The notes under the pieces were generated by a model. That model was not told the DNA's origin. It saw only the letters and a program-made list of their open reading frames with translations, and ran no database searches. Positions 44,906 through 53,842 of a stretch of DNA of 64,000 nucleotides are shown in pieces (positions within the stretch are counted from its first letter, which is position 1; each line of letters opens with the position of its first letter). The position numbers and the translations under genes are program-made. The stretch is from Thermovibrio guaymasensis (GTDB taxonomy: Bacteria; Aquificota; Aquificia; Desulfurobacteriales; Desulfurobacteriaceae): contig NZ_RBIE01000001.1 in NCBI RefSeq assembly GCF_003633715.1, positions 248,001 to 312,000 of the forward strand. Direction: 5' to 3'.

Positions 44906-47900
44906 TTAAGCCTTTTCCACGTCTACGAGGAATCCCTTATACTCAGGAATCATCGTGTTTGGATCCCCCCAGTGGGGTGTTGCTTTGTTGGCACTATCGC
45001 CCGTAGAGAGTCCCCTGTATCCCCAGTGCCACGGCATACCAATCTGATAGACCTTTTTACCGTTGACGTTGAGGGGCATCATCCTGTGAGTAACTACTGC
45101 AATTCCCTCTACAGTTCCCCTTGCCGATATTACCCTTACTTTATCTCCGTTCTTAATTCCTTTTTCTTTTGCAAGTTCAACTGGGATTTCTATGAACATA
45201 TCTGGCATCATTTCAACGAGGTAGGGAATGTTCCTCGTTAGAGCTCCAGACTGGTAGTGTTCACAAACCCTGTAGGTTGTGGCTACGTAAGGGAACCTTG
45301 AAGAGCTGCCTTTCTTGTTCATAGGACCGTTAACGAACTTCATGCTGAGGGCAATTGCAGGGTTAAAGTTCTGTTTGGGGTGGAGTAGGTTCTTTGTAAA
45401 GGACTCAAGGGGTTCGTAGAACTCTGGGAATGGACCATCTTTAAGTCCGGGAGCCCAGATCCTTGCAACTCCCTCTGGGAGCATGATGAATGCACCGACT
45501 CCTCTCTTAACTGCATCTGGAGGAGTTGTCTTTCCGTAGTCTGGAACGTCTCCGATCCACCTTGAGCCGTCCCACCAGATAACCGGCCTATCGGGACACC
45601 AAGGCCTTCCCTTATCGTCACAGGAAGCCCTGTTGTAGAGAATTCTTCTGTTGAGAGGCCAGCACCAGGTAAACTTGGGATAGAGGCCGGTTCCCGTTGT
45701 GTCGTCTGTATTTCTCCTTTTGGCAAGGTTCCCCTCTTCTGGGAAGACTCCGCTGTAGAGCCAGTTTCCGCAGGCTGTAGAACCGTCGTCTTTAAGCTTT
45801 GTAAAGTTTGCAACCCTCTTCCTCGTCTTCCAGTCAAACCCGTTTATCTCTGCAAGGACGTCCTCTGTATTAACCTCCTCTCCGTAAGGCCAGTAGGAGT
45901 CAAGTATTGGGTCTGGGAACGTTCCTCCCTCTTTCTCGTAGAGCTCCCTTATCTTCTTAAAGAGCATGTTGATTATGTCTGCGTCGGGTTTTGCTTCACC
46001 CGGTGGGTTAACTGCCTTCCACCTCCACTGGCACCATCTTCCAGAGTTTGTTACCGTTCCCTGCTTTTCGTAACTTGCAGCTGCAGGAAGGAGGAATACT
46101 TCAGTCTTAATGTCGGAAGGATTTACTCCCGGCCTCTTCCAGAACTCAGCCGTTTCAGTCTTAAATAGGTCAACGCAGACCATCCACTTGAGTTCTTCTA
46201 AGGCCTTCCTTTCCTTGTTTGCGTTTGGCCCTCCTACTGCAGCGTTCTGCCCCCAGAGGAACGCTCCCTCAAAGTGGCCGTTGAACATCTTCTCAAAGAG
46301 GACTATGTGGGAATAGTTTTCACCGTCGTCTAACTTCGGTAGGTAGCTGTAGCAGAAGTCATTTTCTTTCTTTGCCTTTTCTCCCCACCATGCTTTAAGG
46401 AGTGAGACTATGAACTTGGGGTAGTTCTTCCAGTAGTTTACTGAACCCTTAATTAGGGGTTTTGGAGTGTACTTATCTAGGTACTGCTGGAGGGTCTGTT
46501 GAGACTCCCTTGGAGTTTTGAGGTATCCGGGTAGTATGTGGAAGAGGAGGCACATGTCTGTTGAACCCTGAACGTTTGACTCACCACGGAGGGCGTTAAT
46601 TCCGCCTCCGGCAAGGCCGATGTTACCAAGGAGTAGTTGCATTATTACGAAGGAACGGATGTTCTGAGTTCCGTAGGTGTGCTGTGTTAGACCCATGGCG
46701 TACATGTGGGTCATAACCCTGTCCGGTCTTCCCGTTGAGGCGACCACTTTTGCAATTTCTAAGAACTTCTCCTTAGGACATCCCGTTATCTTCTCAACTA
46801 CTTCGGGAGTGTACCTTGAGAAGTGCTTTTTGAGGAGTTGGAATACACAACGGGGATGTTGGAGGGTCGGGTCCCTCATTATTTCACCGTTTTCGTCCCT
46901 CTTATAGGTCCAGCCTCCCTTTTTCTTGTCGTACTTACCGTATGCTGAGCCTTCAAACTCACCGAGTTTTATAAAGCCTGAGAAGACTCCCTCTTCAGGG
47001 TCAAAGTCAAACTTATCGTCAACTATCCATGAGGCGTTTGTGTGGAGTTTAACGTACTCTTTGTTGTAGCTCTCAGTTTGGAGGATGTAGTTAATAAGGC
47101 CACCGACGAAGGCAATGTCTGTTCCAATCCTTATTGGAGCGTAGATGTCTGCCTTTGCTGCCGTCCTTGTGAACCTCGGGTCAACAACTATTAGCTTTGC
47201 TCCCCTCTCTTCCCTGGCCTTTTCAACCCACTTAAATGAAATTGGGTGGTTTTCGGCTGCGTTTGAGCCCATTATTAGAATTACGTCTGCGTTCTTTATG
47301 TCAATCCAGTGGTTTGTCATAGCACCACGTCCGAATGAGTTGGCCAAACTGGCCACTGTGGTGCTGTGTCATATGCGGGCCTGGTGCTCCAGGTAAACGA
47401 TACCAAGAGTCCTTAGCATCTTGACTAATAGGTAACACTCCTCGTTGTCAAGGGATGCTGAACCTAGACTGGCAATTCCTTCACACCTGTTAACAACGTT
47501 TCCTTTCTTGTTCCTGGTTATGAAGGTTCTGTCTCTGGTTTCCTTAACTCTCCTAGCTATCTGTTCTATTGCCCACTCCCAGCTTACCTCTCTCCACTCA
47601 GAGGAGCCTGGGGCCCTGTAGAGGGGCTTTGTTAACCTCCTTGGGTTTTCGCTCCCTGCAAGCTGTCTTAAGGTTGCACCCTTAGAACACAGAGCTCCCC
47701 TGTTTATTACGTGGTCTGGGTCTCCCTCAAGGTTTATGACCTTGTTTGTGTGAGGGATGGAGTGGACGAGCATTCCGCATCCTACGGCACAGTAGGGGCA
47801 GATTGTTTTTGTTTCCTTTGCCTTTGTTATTTTGAGCTCCGACGCCTTAGCCTCTGCCGGCTTTAGGTCTATTCCTAGGGCCGTTCCTGCGGTGATGACC

Positions 47901-47938
47901 CCTGCCGCTTTTAGGAAGTTTCTTCTTGTTATTCCCAT
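44906..47938 (-). CDS. fdhA: selenocysteine-containing formate dehydrogenase alpha subunit
   Basis: One gene of 1010 codons read through an in-frame TGA at 47369-47371 (residue 190). Upstream are a Tat signal (ITRRNFLKAAG) and the [4Fe-4S] Cys set CPYCAVGCGML...GALCSKGA. The TGA falls in LEHQARI-U-HSTTVASLANSFGRGA, exactly where E. coli FdnG has selenocysteine, and the frame is intact for 820 codons after it (LIMGSNAAENHP, GGGINALRGESNVQGSTD, C-terminal VRVISARGTVEG). The bis-MGD enzyme oxidises formate outside the membrane or reduces CO2. A SECIS-like hairpin follows the TGA. An interruption by mutation is unlikely. Confidence 0.95.
47321..47371 (-). promoter_or_regulatory. UGA codon and bacterial SECIS hairpin in fdhA mRNA
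   Basis: Starting four bases after the UGA (47369-47371), AGCACCAC (plus-strand 47358-47365) pairs perfectly with GTGGTGCT (plus-strand 47321-47328). The apical part TGGCCA-GTT-TGGCCA gives a GGCC stem with loop AGUUU, close to the GU-containing loops of E. coli fdhF/fdnG SECIS elements that bind SelB. Confidence 0.8.
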
Positions 47939-48024
47939 GGTACCCCCCTTTGAATTGAATAATTATATCTATATATTAGTATAAAATTCCGAATTTTTGA
48001 AGCCTAGATTGTGGGAGGGAAGTT
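47939..48024. promoter_or_regulatory. AT-rich divergent promoter region between fdhA and mobB-like gene
   Basis: The 86-bp gap is AT-rich and holds TATAAT on the fdhA strand (plus coordinates 47962-47967). No clear -35 box is visible, so activation by a regulator is possible. RBS AAAGGGGGG precedes fdhA and GGAGGGAAG precedes the plus-strand gene. Confidence 0.35.
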
Positions 48025-48657
48025 ATGGTTCCTTTAATTTCCTTTACGGGAAGCACCGATCTTGAGGGGTTCGTCTCTAAAGTCCTAGACCTTCTAAGGG
48101 AAAGAGGTTACAGGGTTGCTATTTTTAAAGAGGGTATAACGGAAATCCCCCTTGAAGGTTATAAAGCAGATGGAGTTTGTAGCCTTAATTCAGGGAAAGT
48201 TTCCCTCTCTAGAGGGGTAGATGGCTTTAACCTTAAGTACCTCTCCTTCCTCCTCTTTGACGACTACGACATCGTTGTTTGTCTTGGAGTTGAAGGTCCA
48301 GACTTGCCGAGGTTTGAGCTTCTAGATAGGGGTAAGGGGTTAGATTGCCTAAAGAGTAAAAAGAACGTTATCGGCGTTGTTTCAGACAAAGGTTTTGGAG
48401 GAATTAGAACTTTCCCTCTAGATAGACCTGAGGAACTTGTTGATTTTATAGAGGATAAGTTTATAAAGAGGAGGGAGGATTCTTTTCCGGATGAGGTGGA
48501 GCTCTTTGTGAACGGGCGTAGGGTTCCGATGAAGCACTACGTTAAAGAGACTTTGAGGGAAATCCTTTTTGGTTTTATTAAACCCCTAAAGGGAATAGAC
48601 TACCCGGTTGAGAAGTTGGATATTAGGATTGTTGTCGGTAAGGGAAGAACTCCCTGA
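48025..48657 (+). CDS. MobB-like protein with degenerate P-loop
   Basis: Protein of 210 residues. The N terminus LISFTGSTDLEGFVSKVLDL...RGYRVAIFKEG follows the MobB pattern, but the Walker A GxxxxGK[ST] is lost (GSTDLEG). The C-terminal domain DEVELFVNGRRVPMKHYVKETLREILFGFIKPLKG matches the MobB extension found in archaeal and deltaproteobacterial forms. It sits divergent from the fdh operon and converges on wtpC with a 35-bp overlap. A role in Mo/W cofactor handling is inferred; GTP hydrolysis is doubtful. Confidence 0.7.
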   Translation: MVPLISFTGSTDLEGFVSKVLDLLRERGYRVAIFKEGITEIPLEGYKADGVCSLNSGKVSLSRGVDGFNLKYLSFLLFDDYDIVVCLGVEGPDLPRFELLDRGKGLDCLKSKKNVIGVVSDKGFGGIRTFPLDRPEELVDFIEDKFIKRREDSFPDEVELFVNGRRVPMKHYVKETLREILFGFIKPLKGIDYPVEKLDIRIVVGKGRTP

Positions 48658-49327
48658 TTTTCTGGGGGAGCTCCCCTCTTGCCCTCTCAACAAAGTCTTT
48701 CCAGCTTTCAAAGTAAAAGGTCTTTCCCCTTTCCACGTAGAGGACTCTATCTGCCAGTCTCTCTGCCTCTAGAGGGTCGTGGGTAATGTGTAGGATGGTT
48801 CTCTTTCCCTTTAGTTCCTTTAAGAAGTCTATTAGTTTTGTTTTAGTGAGGAAGTCTAAGGAGCTTAGGGGTTCGTCAAGGATTATTACTTCTGGATCTG
48901 AAAGTATGGCCCTTGCAAGGGCGACTCTCTGAACTTCTCCTCCTGAGACCTCAGAAGGCCTTTTAAACAGAATCTCCTTAACGTTAAACTGGAAGGCTAT
49001 CTCCTCTACTTTCCTTCTATCAAACTTCTCTTTCCTTATCCTTAGGGGAAATTCTAGGTTTTCTAGAATAGACATGTGGGGAAAGAGGGTATTGCTCTGG
49101 GGTAAGTATGAAATTCTCCTCTTTTCAGGCGGTAAGTTACTTATATCTTTACCTTTTAGTATAACTTTGCACCTATCGGCCCTCTCTATACCGGAGATGA
49201 CCTTTGCTATCATGCTCTTTCCGGCGCCGCTTCTTCCTAGAACTACTACGTATTCCTTCTCCTTTACTCGGAAGTTGGCTTCAATCTTAAAGGACTTCAG
49301 CTTCTTTTCAACCTTTACCTCAAGCAA
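48623..49327 (-). CDS. wtpC: tungstate/molybdate ABC transporter ATPase
   Basis: Protein of 234 residues from a TTG start. Walker A is GRSGAGKS, the Q-loop is SYLPQSNTLFPHM, the signature is VSGGEVQRVALARAIL and Walker B is VIILDEPLSS. There is no C-terminal TOBE/MOP domain, as in short WtpC/TupC forms. It energises the WtpAB importer encoded upstream. Confidence 0.85.
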   Translation of the reverse strand: MLEVKVEKKLKSFKIEANFRVKEKEYVVVLGRSGAGKSMIAKVISGIERADRCKVILKGKDISNLPPEKRRISYLPQSNTLFPHMSILENLEFPLRIRKEKFDRRKVEEIAFQFNVKEILFKRPSEVSGGEVQRVALARAILSDPEVIILDEPLSSLDFLTKTKLIDFLKELKGKRTILHITHDPLEAERLADRVLYVERGKTFYFESWKDFVERARGELPQKIREFFPYRQQS

Positions 49328-50108
49328 TCCTCTTCTCTCTCCTGTACGATATTGACAGCAGGATGATAAAGATGATGAGACTTATGCATATTACTAAAAC
49401 GGCAATTGGAGTGGAGTTCTTGAGCCCGTAGTCCTCAAAGCGCTCGTACATGAGGACAGGGGCGGTTATTGGGTAGTAGGCTATTATGAGGATAGCTCCT
49501 ACCTCGCTGATTGAACGGGCAAATGAGAGGATAGCTCCCCTGAGGATGTACGGAAAGGCGAGGGGGAGGATAACGAACTTAACTACTTGGTAGGGGGAAG
49601 CTCCCAAACTCCTTGCGGTCCATATTAGCTCCTTGTTTATTGAGCGAAATCCCATTAAAGAGGAGGTAATTGTGTAGGAGATACTTACAAAACACATGGC
49701 AATTATTATTCCGTAGATCGTATCAACGAAGCTGATTCCTAAGCGGGAAAAGAACTTACCTAAAGGGGAGTTTGAGTTTAGAAGTTCTAAGAGTGTTATC
49801 CCGACTGCAACGTGGGGAATGACTATTGGAAGGTTTATGACGCTCTCAACAAGTTCACTGTACTTAGACTCGGTTTGAAAGAGGAAGTAGGACGTAGGCA
49901 CTCCCATTATTAGACCTACTATAGTGGCAAAGGTCGCTCCCTTTAGACTTGTAAATATGGCTTTCCATACCTCTCCGTCTTTTAAGGTATTTTTAAAGTT
50001 TTCCGGATCTAAGGAGATAAAAACGTTTAAGATTGGAAGGGCTATAAAGGTAAGGCAAGTAAGGGTTAGTGTAATAATTAAAAGATAGAGCCACTTAGGG
50101 TTTTTCAT
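49320..50108 (-). CDS. wtpB: tungstate/molybdate ABC transporter permease
   Basis: Protein of 262 residues with six membrane helices. The coupling EAA loop is INKELIWTARSLGASPYQVVKFVILPLAFPYILRG, and the family motif NLPIVIPHVAVGITLLELLN is present. It overlaps both neighbours by a few bases. RBS GAGGAAAA precedes the ATG. Confidence 0.88.
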   Translation of the reverse strand: MKNPKWLYLLIITLTLTCLTFIALPILNVFISLDPENFKNTLKDGEVWKAIFTSLKGATFATIVGLIMGVPTSYFLFQTESKYSELVESVINLPIVIPHVAVGITLLELLNSNSPLGKFFSRLGISFVDTIYGIIIAMCFVSISYTITSSLMGFRSINKELIWTARSLGASPYQVVKFVILPLAFPYILRGAILSFARSISEVGAILIIAYYPITAPVLMYERFEDYGLKNSTPIAVLVICISLIIFIILLSISYRREKRIA

Positions 50109-51076
50109 TTTTCCTCTTTGGATATCCTCCTAGGAGGGTATAGGGCCTTTTGGTAGCAACTTCTTATAATCTCTGCTCCCCTTTCTGAGGTTACAAAATC
50201 CTCCCACATCTTTGCCTCCTTTGGGTGGGGAGCGTTTTTTAGGGTTGTAATACCGTAGGCTATAGGTTTGCCTGTAATTACTCTACCGTTTCCAAGTACC
50301 AACTTAACCTTTGAGTAGTACTTCCTCAGGCTGAAATCTGAGAGGTTTATCTCCCTTGGAAGTTCCACGTACTTTAGTCGGTGCTGGAGTGCTACGCTCT
50401 TATACTCTACTACGTAGTCAACGGAGCCGCTCTCAAGTAATCCTAAAAGCGCAACTGCCTTTGGGCGAATAAAGAGCTTATCTCCCACCTTCCTGAAGTT
50501 CTTTGGAACTACGATTTTATACCCGTTTGGCTCTCTCTCTACTTTAACGTTTGTACTTGTTTTTAAGAGCTCCTCATAAATGGGTTTTTTATAGTAGTCG
50601 GAGGCCAGGGCAATCATAATTAAAGTTCTATAACCACAGGGGTCTAAATTTGGGTTTGAAAAGCCCCACTTAACGTCTTTTCTCTTTAAGATCTCGTACC
50701 AGTTGCTTTGGTTGATTTTGTCGCTGTACTTTGACTTAGGCGTATAGCAGATTACGAGTTCGTTTGTTGCAAATACTTTAACGTGGTCGGCATAGTTGGG
50801 AAACATGAACTTTGGAATTAGGGAGTAATCTGCACTGGCTACTACATCACACGGTTTGTGGAGGTCAATGACCTTCCTAATGGCCTTTAAACTTCCGCTT
50901 GATTCCCTCCTTACGTCAATGTTGGGGTGTTCCTTCTCAAACTCCTCTTCCAGCTTCTTGAAAGGAACGGAGAGGCTTCCGGCGTGGAAGACTATTAAAG
51001 GGGTCTTCTCTCCTCCGTAGCTGCTATTTAGAGCTAATAGAGTTAATATTAAAAAGGTTTTTAGAACCTTTTTCAA
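50105..51076 (-). CDS. wtpA: tungstate/molybdate-binding periplasmic protein
   Basis: Protein of 323 residues from a TTG start with a Sec signal (LKTFLILTLLALNSSYGG). The mature part opens PLIVFHAGSLSVPFKKLEEEFEK and has the oxyanion-binding SSGSLKAIRKVID, CDVVASADYSLIP and GFSNPNLDPCGYRTLI segments typical of archaeal-type WtpA rather than ModA. It feeds Mo or W to cofactor synthesis for the nearby formate dehydrogenase. Confidence 0.92.
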   Translation of the reverse strand: MKKVLKTFLILTLLALNSSYGGEKTPLIVFHAGSLSVPFKKLEEEFEKEHPNIDVRRESSGSLKAIRKVIDLHKPCDVVASADYSLIPKFMFPNYADHVKVFATNELVICYTPKSKYSDKINQSNWYEILKRKDVKWGFSNPNLDPCGYRTLIMIALASDYYKKPIYEELLKTSTNVKVEREPNGYKIVVPKNFRKVGDKLFIRPKAVALLGLLESGSVDYVVEYKSVALQHRLKYVELPREINLSDFSLRKYYSKVKLVLGNGRVITGKPIAYGITTLKNAPHPKEAKMWEDFVTSERGAEIIRSCYQKALYPPRRISKEEK

Positions 51077-51085
51077 CCTAGCTCC

Positions 51086-51343
51086 CTAATTCTTAAAGCG
51101 TTCAATTGTTTTTTTAACTTCATCAAGGGAGAAAATTCCGCTCCACCTCTTAATCTCTCTTCCATCTACTTCCAGAATTACTGTTGGAGCTGAGAAAATT
51201 AGCTTTTGGGCAGCTTCTTGAGGGTTTTCCTCTATTTCTACTTCTCTAAGCTCAACTTTGAGCTCTTTTACTATCTCCTTAAGTTTTGCCCTTAAGGGAA
51301 TACAGACTTTGCACTTTTTAGAAGAGTAGAGGATTAGTTTCAA
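51086..51343 (-). CDS. thioredoxin/glutaredoxin-like protein
   Basis: Protein of 85 residues from a TTG start. The redox motif CKVC is at 10-13 (SSKKCKVCIP) and the cis-Pro is in SAPTVIL. Size fits small glutaredoxin-like thioredoxins of thermophiles. It lies between the permease and wtpA in a tight operon. Its partner is unknown. Confidence 0.8.
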   Translation of the reverse strand: MKLILYSSKKCKVCIPLRAKLKEIVKELKVELREVEIEENPQEAAQKLIFSAPTVILEVDGREIKRWSGIFSLDEVKKTIERFKN

Positions 51344-52913
51344 CCTATCCTCCTTCCGTCTTTTTCCGGCCTTTCCTTTATTACAAAGTATATGGGATGT
51401 TCGTTTTTAATGTTCAGTTCTTCCTTTATCTTTTCCAGTTCCTTTTCCGCACTTTCTGGTTTTCTGTGAACTATTAGAATTCTCAGAGTTCCTGTTCTTT
51501 CCTTTCCTTTAAGGGAATTTCCTGTAAGGTAAACTTCAACGTTTCCTAACTTCTCCTTTAACTTCCTAACGAGTTCCTTTAACTTTAAAAAGCTCTCCTC
51601 CTTTAAACTTTCACTTACTCTTAGTCTCCAATCAATGTATGGAGCTATTTCCCTTTTGGTTAGGGTTCTATAGGCTATTTCAAATATGAAAGTTCCAATC
51701 AGCATTAAAGTTAAAGATTTTAGGGATTCGGGGCTGTTTTTTAAGTTAAAGCTTACTAAGACTATTCCTGAAAAGGCGCACATTATAAATCCGATAAAGG
51801 ATATCCACCTGTTTGAGTTTGTGTAATTGGCCAAACGGAAATTTGCAAGGTTAACCGCAGAGAAAATCAAAAGGAAGCCGAAGCTCCCTGCTATTGATAT
51901 GTTTTCAAGGTTAAATGAAACTGCAAAGAGTATAGTTATTATGGATAGGATAAGGAGACCCTCTGTCCCTTCTTTCCAGACCTTTTTACTGAAGGAACGG
52001 GGGAGGGCTCCAAGCTTTGCCACTAAGTAGCTTACCCTTGCGCTTCCGTATAGGGTAGCGTTAATTGCACTTGCCGTTGAAAGGAGCGCAGCTATTCCAA
52101 CTAAGGTAAACCCTAACTTACCTAAAAAGGGTTCTGCTGCAACGGCTAAAGCGTAGTCTTTGTACTTTATTACGTCCTGGTAGCTAAGGTTTGAAACTGC
52201 TACTGCGCTTACAAGGCAGTAAACGGTAATAACGGTTAAAACGCTTGCGTAGTATGCTTTAGGAAGTGTTTTTTCCGGATCTTTAACGTCCCTTGAGGTG
52301 TTTGCGATTAGCTCAAAGCCTTCGTAGGAGAGGAAGATTATCAGCCCTCCTACCAGTATTTTCAGAAAACTTTCCCAGTTGTTTGGAGATAGTTTAGAGA
52401 AATCTCCAGTTAAGAATCCTAGAGCTGAAAATAGAAGGAGGATTCCAAGTTTCATAAAGACCATTGCGTCTTCAACTTTTCCACTAACGTAAGCTTCGAG
52501 GAAGTTAAGGAGTGCAAAAAGGAGATGACTCCTGCAATTAGGAGTTTTTTTATCAATAAGATTTCCTTTCCAAATAGTAGTGCTGAACCGTAGCTGCCAA
52601 AAGCGTAGGAGTAGAGGGCTAGCATTATTATGTAACTTGCTAAGAGCAAAGTATTAAGGTAAGACGTAAAGAGATTATTACCGAATCCCCTTACAAGGAA
52701 CTCAACTGTTCCTCCTTCACTTGGGTAGCGGACTGAAAGCTTTGCGTAGGAGTAAGCTGTTAGGAGGGCTATAAAGCCTGCAATTAGGAAGGCTACAGGT
52801 GCAGCCCCCTTTGCAAGGAGAATTGTTAAACCGAGGACGGCAAAGATACCGCCCCCGATCATTCCCCCTACTCCTATTGAGTAGGCTTCCCAAAAGCCAA
52901 TTTTCCTATTCAT
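51340..52913 (-). pseudogene. APC-superfamily amino-acid permease, interrupted by one frameshift
   Basis: The 5' part (52913 down to about 52516; GVGGMIGGGIFAVLG, PSEGGTVEFLVRGFG) and the 3' part (from about 52515 to 51340; FLSYEGFELIANTSRDVKDPEKTLPKA) are two frames of one permease of about 524 residues. Adding one T to the T5 run at 52516-52520 (minus strand) restores a continuous reading ISFFALLNFLEAYVSGKVED that joins both parts. Either a one-base deletion has inactivated the gene or the homopolymer was misread. The C-terminal 100 residues are a soluble domain. Confidence 0.85.
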
Positions 52914-53842
52914 TGTTCTCTCTTTTTGAGGAGAAGCTTAACTGTTCCATATACGCACTTGTTGTATGGAACGTCAATTCCCTTTTCCTTTGCCTTTCTT
53001 ATCAGAGCTCCAGTTATCCCTTCAATCTCTATAGGTTTTCCTTTTTCGTAATCTAAGAGCATGCTTGTTTTGTAGTTCATAAGGTCTGGGGAAGACTTTA
53101 AGTATCCCTCAAGGGTCTTCTCCTTGAGCTTTACACCGTAGGCCTTAGCGACTTCTATACACTCTAACATTAAGTTTTTTACTATCTCGTAGGTTTCCGG
53201 TTGGGATAGGATCTCCCCTACCGTTGCTCTTGTTATTACTGAGTAGGGGTTAAAGGCTACGTTCCACATTAGCTTTTTCCACAGGGTATAGTTTATATCC
53301 CTTGAGACCCTTGCCTCAACTCCGCACTTTTTAAGCTCTTCAACAAGTTTTTCAACCCTTTTTGAGGGCTTCCCTGAGAGTTCCCCAACTTCAAGGAGGC
53401 CTGCCGCCTCGTGAACCACCACTCCCGGCTCTTTGACGTAAGTTCCTACAAAGGCCGTTGCTCCTAAAACTCTCTCTTTACCAACGTACTTTGCAAGTAT
53501 TTCTTCATTCTCTATTCCGTTTTGGACAGAGATTACAACTGTGTTTTCCTTGAGTAGGGGCTCTATCTGAGGTGCTACCTTTTCTGTATCGTAGGACTTA
53601 ACGCATACTAAGACTGCGTCAACCTTTCCGGCCTCTTTTGGGTTGTCTGTAAATACTACTCTTGGAGGCTCTTCCTTAACAGTAAACTCGCCATACTTGT
53701 AGCTTTTAACCTTTAAGCCTTTCTCTTTCATTGCCTTTAAGTGCTCCCCCCTTGCTATAAAGACAACCCTGTGGCCGCAGCGGGCAAGGAGGGAGCCGTA
53801 GAGGCTACCAACCCCACCGGCTCCAAATACTGCAAACTCCAT
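52910..53842 (-). CDS. panE: 2-dehydropantoate 2-reductase
   Basis: Protein of 310 residues. The NADPH loop is FGAGGVGSLYGSLLA, the catalytic Lys is in YTLWKKLMWNVAFNP, and the conserved Glu lies in the C-terminal PIEIEGITGALIRKA. It makes pantoate for CoA synthesis from the same keto acid route as valine. Its start directly follows ilvD. Confidence 0.94.
   Translation of the reverse strand: MEFAVFGAGGVGSLYGSLLARCGHRVVFIARGEHLKAMKEKGLKVKSYKYGEFTVKEEPPRVVFTDNPKEAGKVDAVLVCVKSYDTEKVAPQIEPLLKENTVVISVQNGIENEEILAKYVGKERVLGATAFVGTYVKEPGVVVHEAAGLLEVGELSGKPSKRVEKLVEELKKCGVEARVSRDINYTLWKKLMWNVAFNPYSVITRATVGEILSQPETYEIVKNLMLECIEVAKAYGVKLKEKTLEGYLKSSPDLMNYKTSMLLDYEKGKPIEIEGITGALIRKAKEKGIDVPYNKCVYGTVKLLLKKREQ

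Noticed and set aside
45340-45837. Open frame of 165 codons on the minus strand
   Set aside because: It lies inside fdhA in another frame and shows a repetitive, low-information sequence.
47357-47371. Stop codon within fdhA as evidence of a pseudogene or two genes
   Set aside because: The TGA is at the known selenocysteine site, homology continues in the same frame, and a SECIS-like hairpin follows.
52500-52530. Programmed -1 frameshifting in the amino-acid permease
   Set aside because: The site is CTTTTTG, not a good X-XXY-YYZ heptamer, and no downstream hairpin is evident; a homopolymer deletion is simpler.
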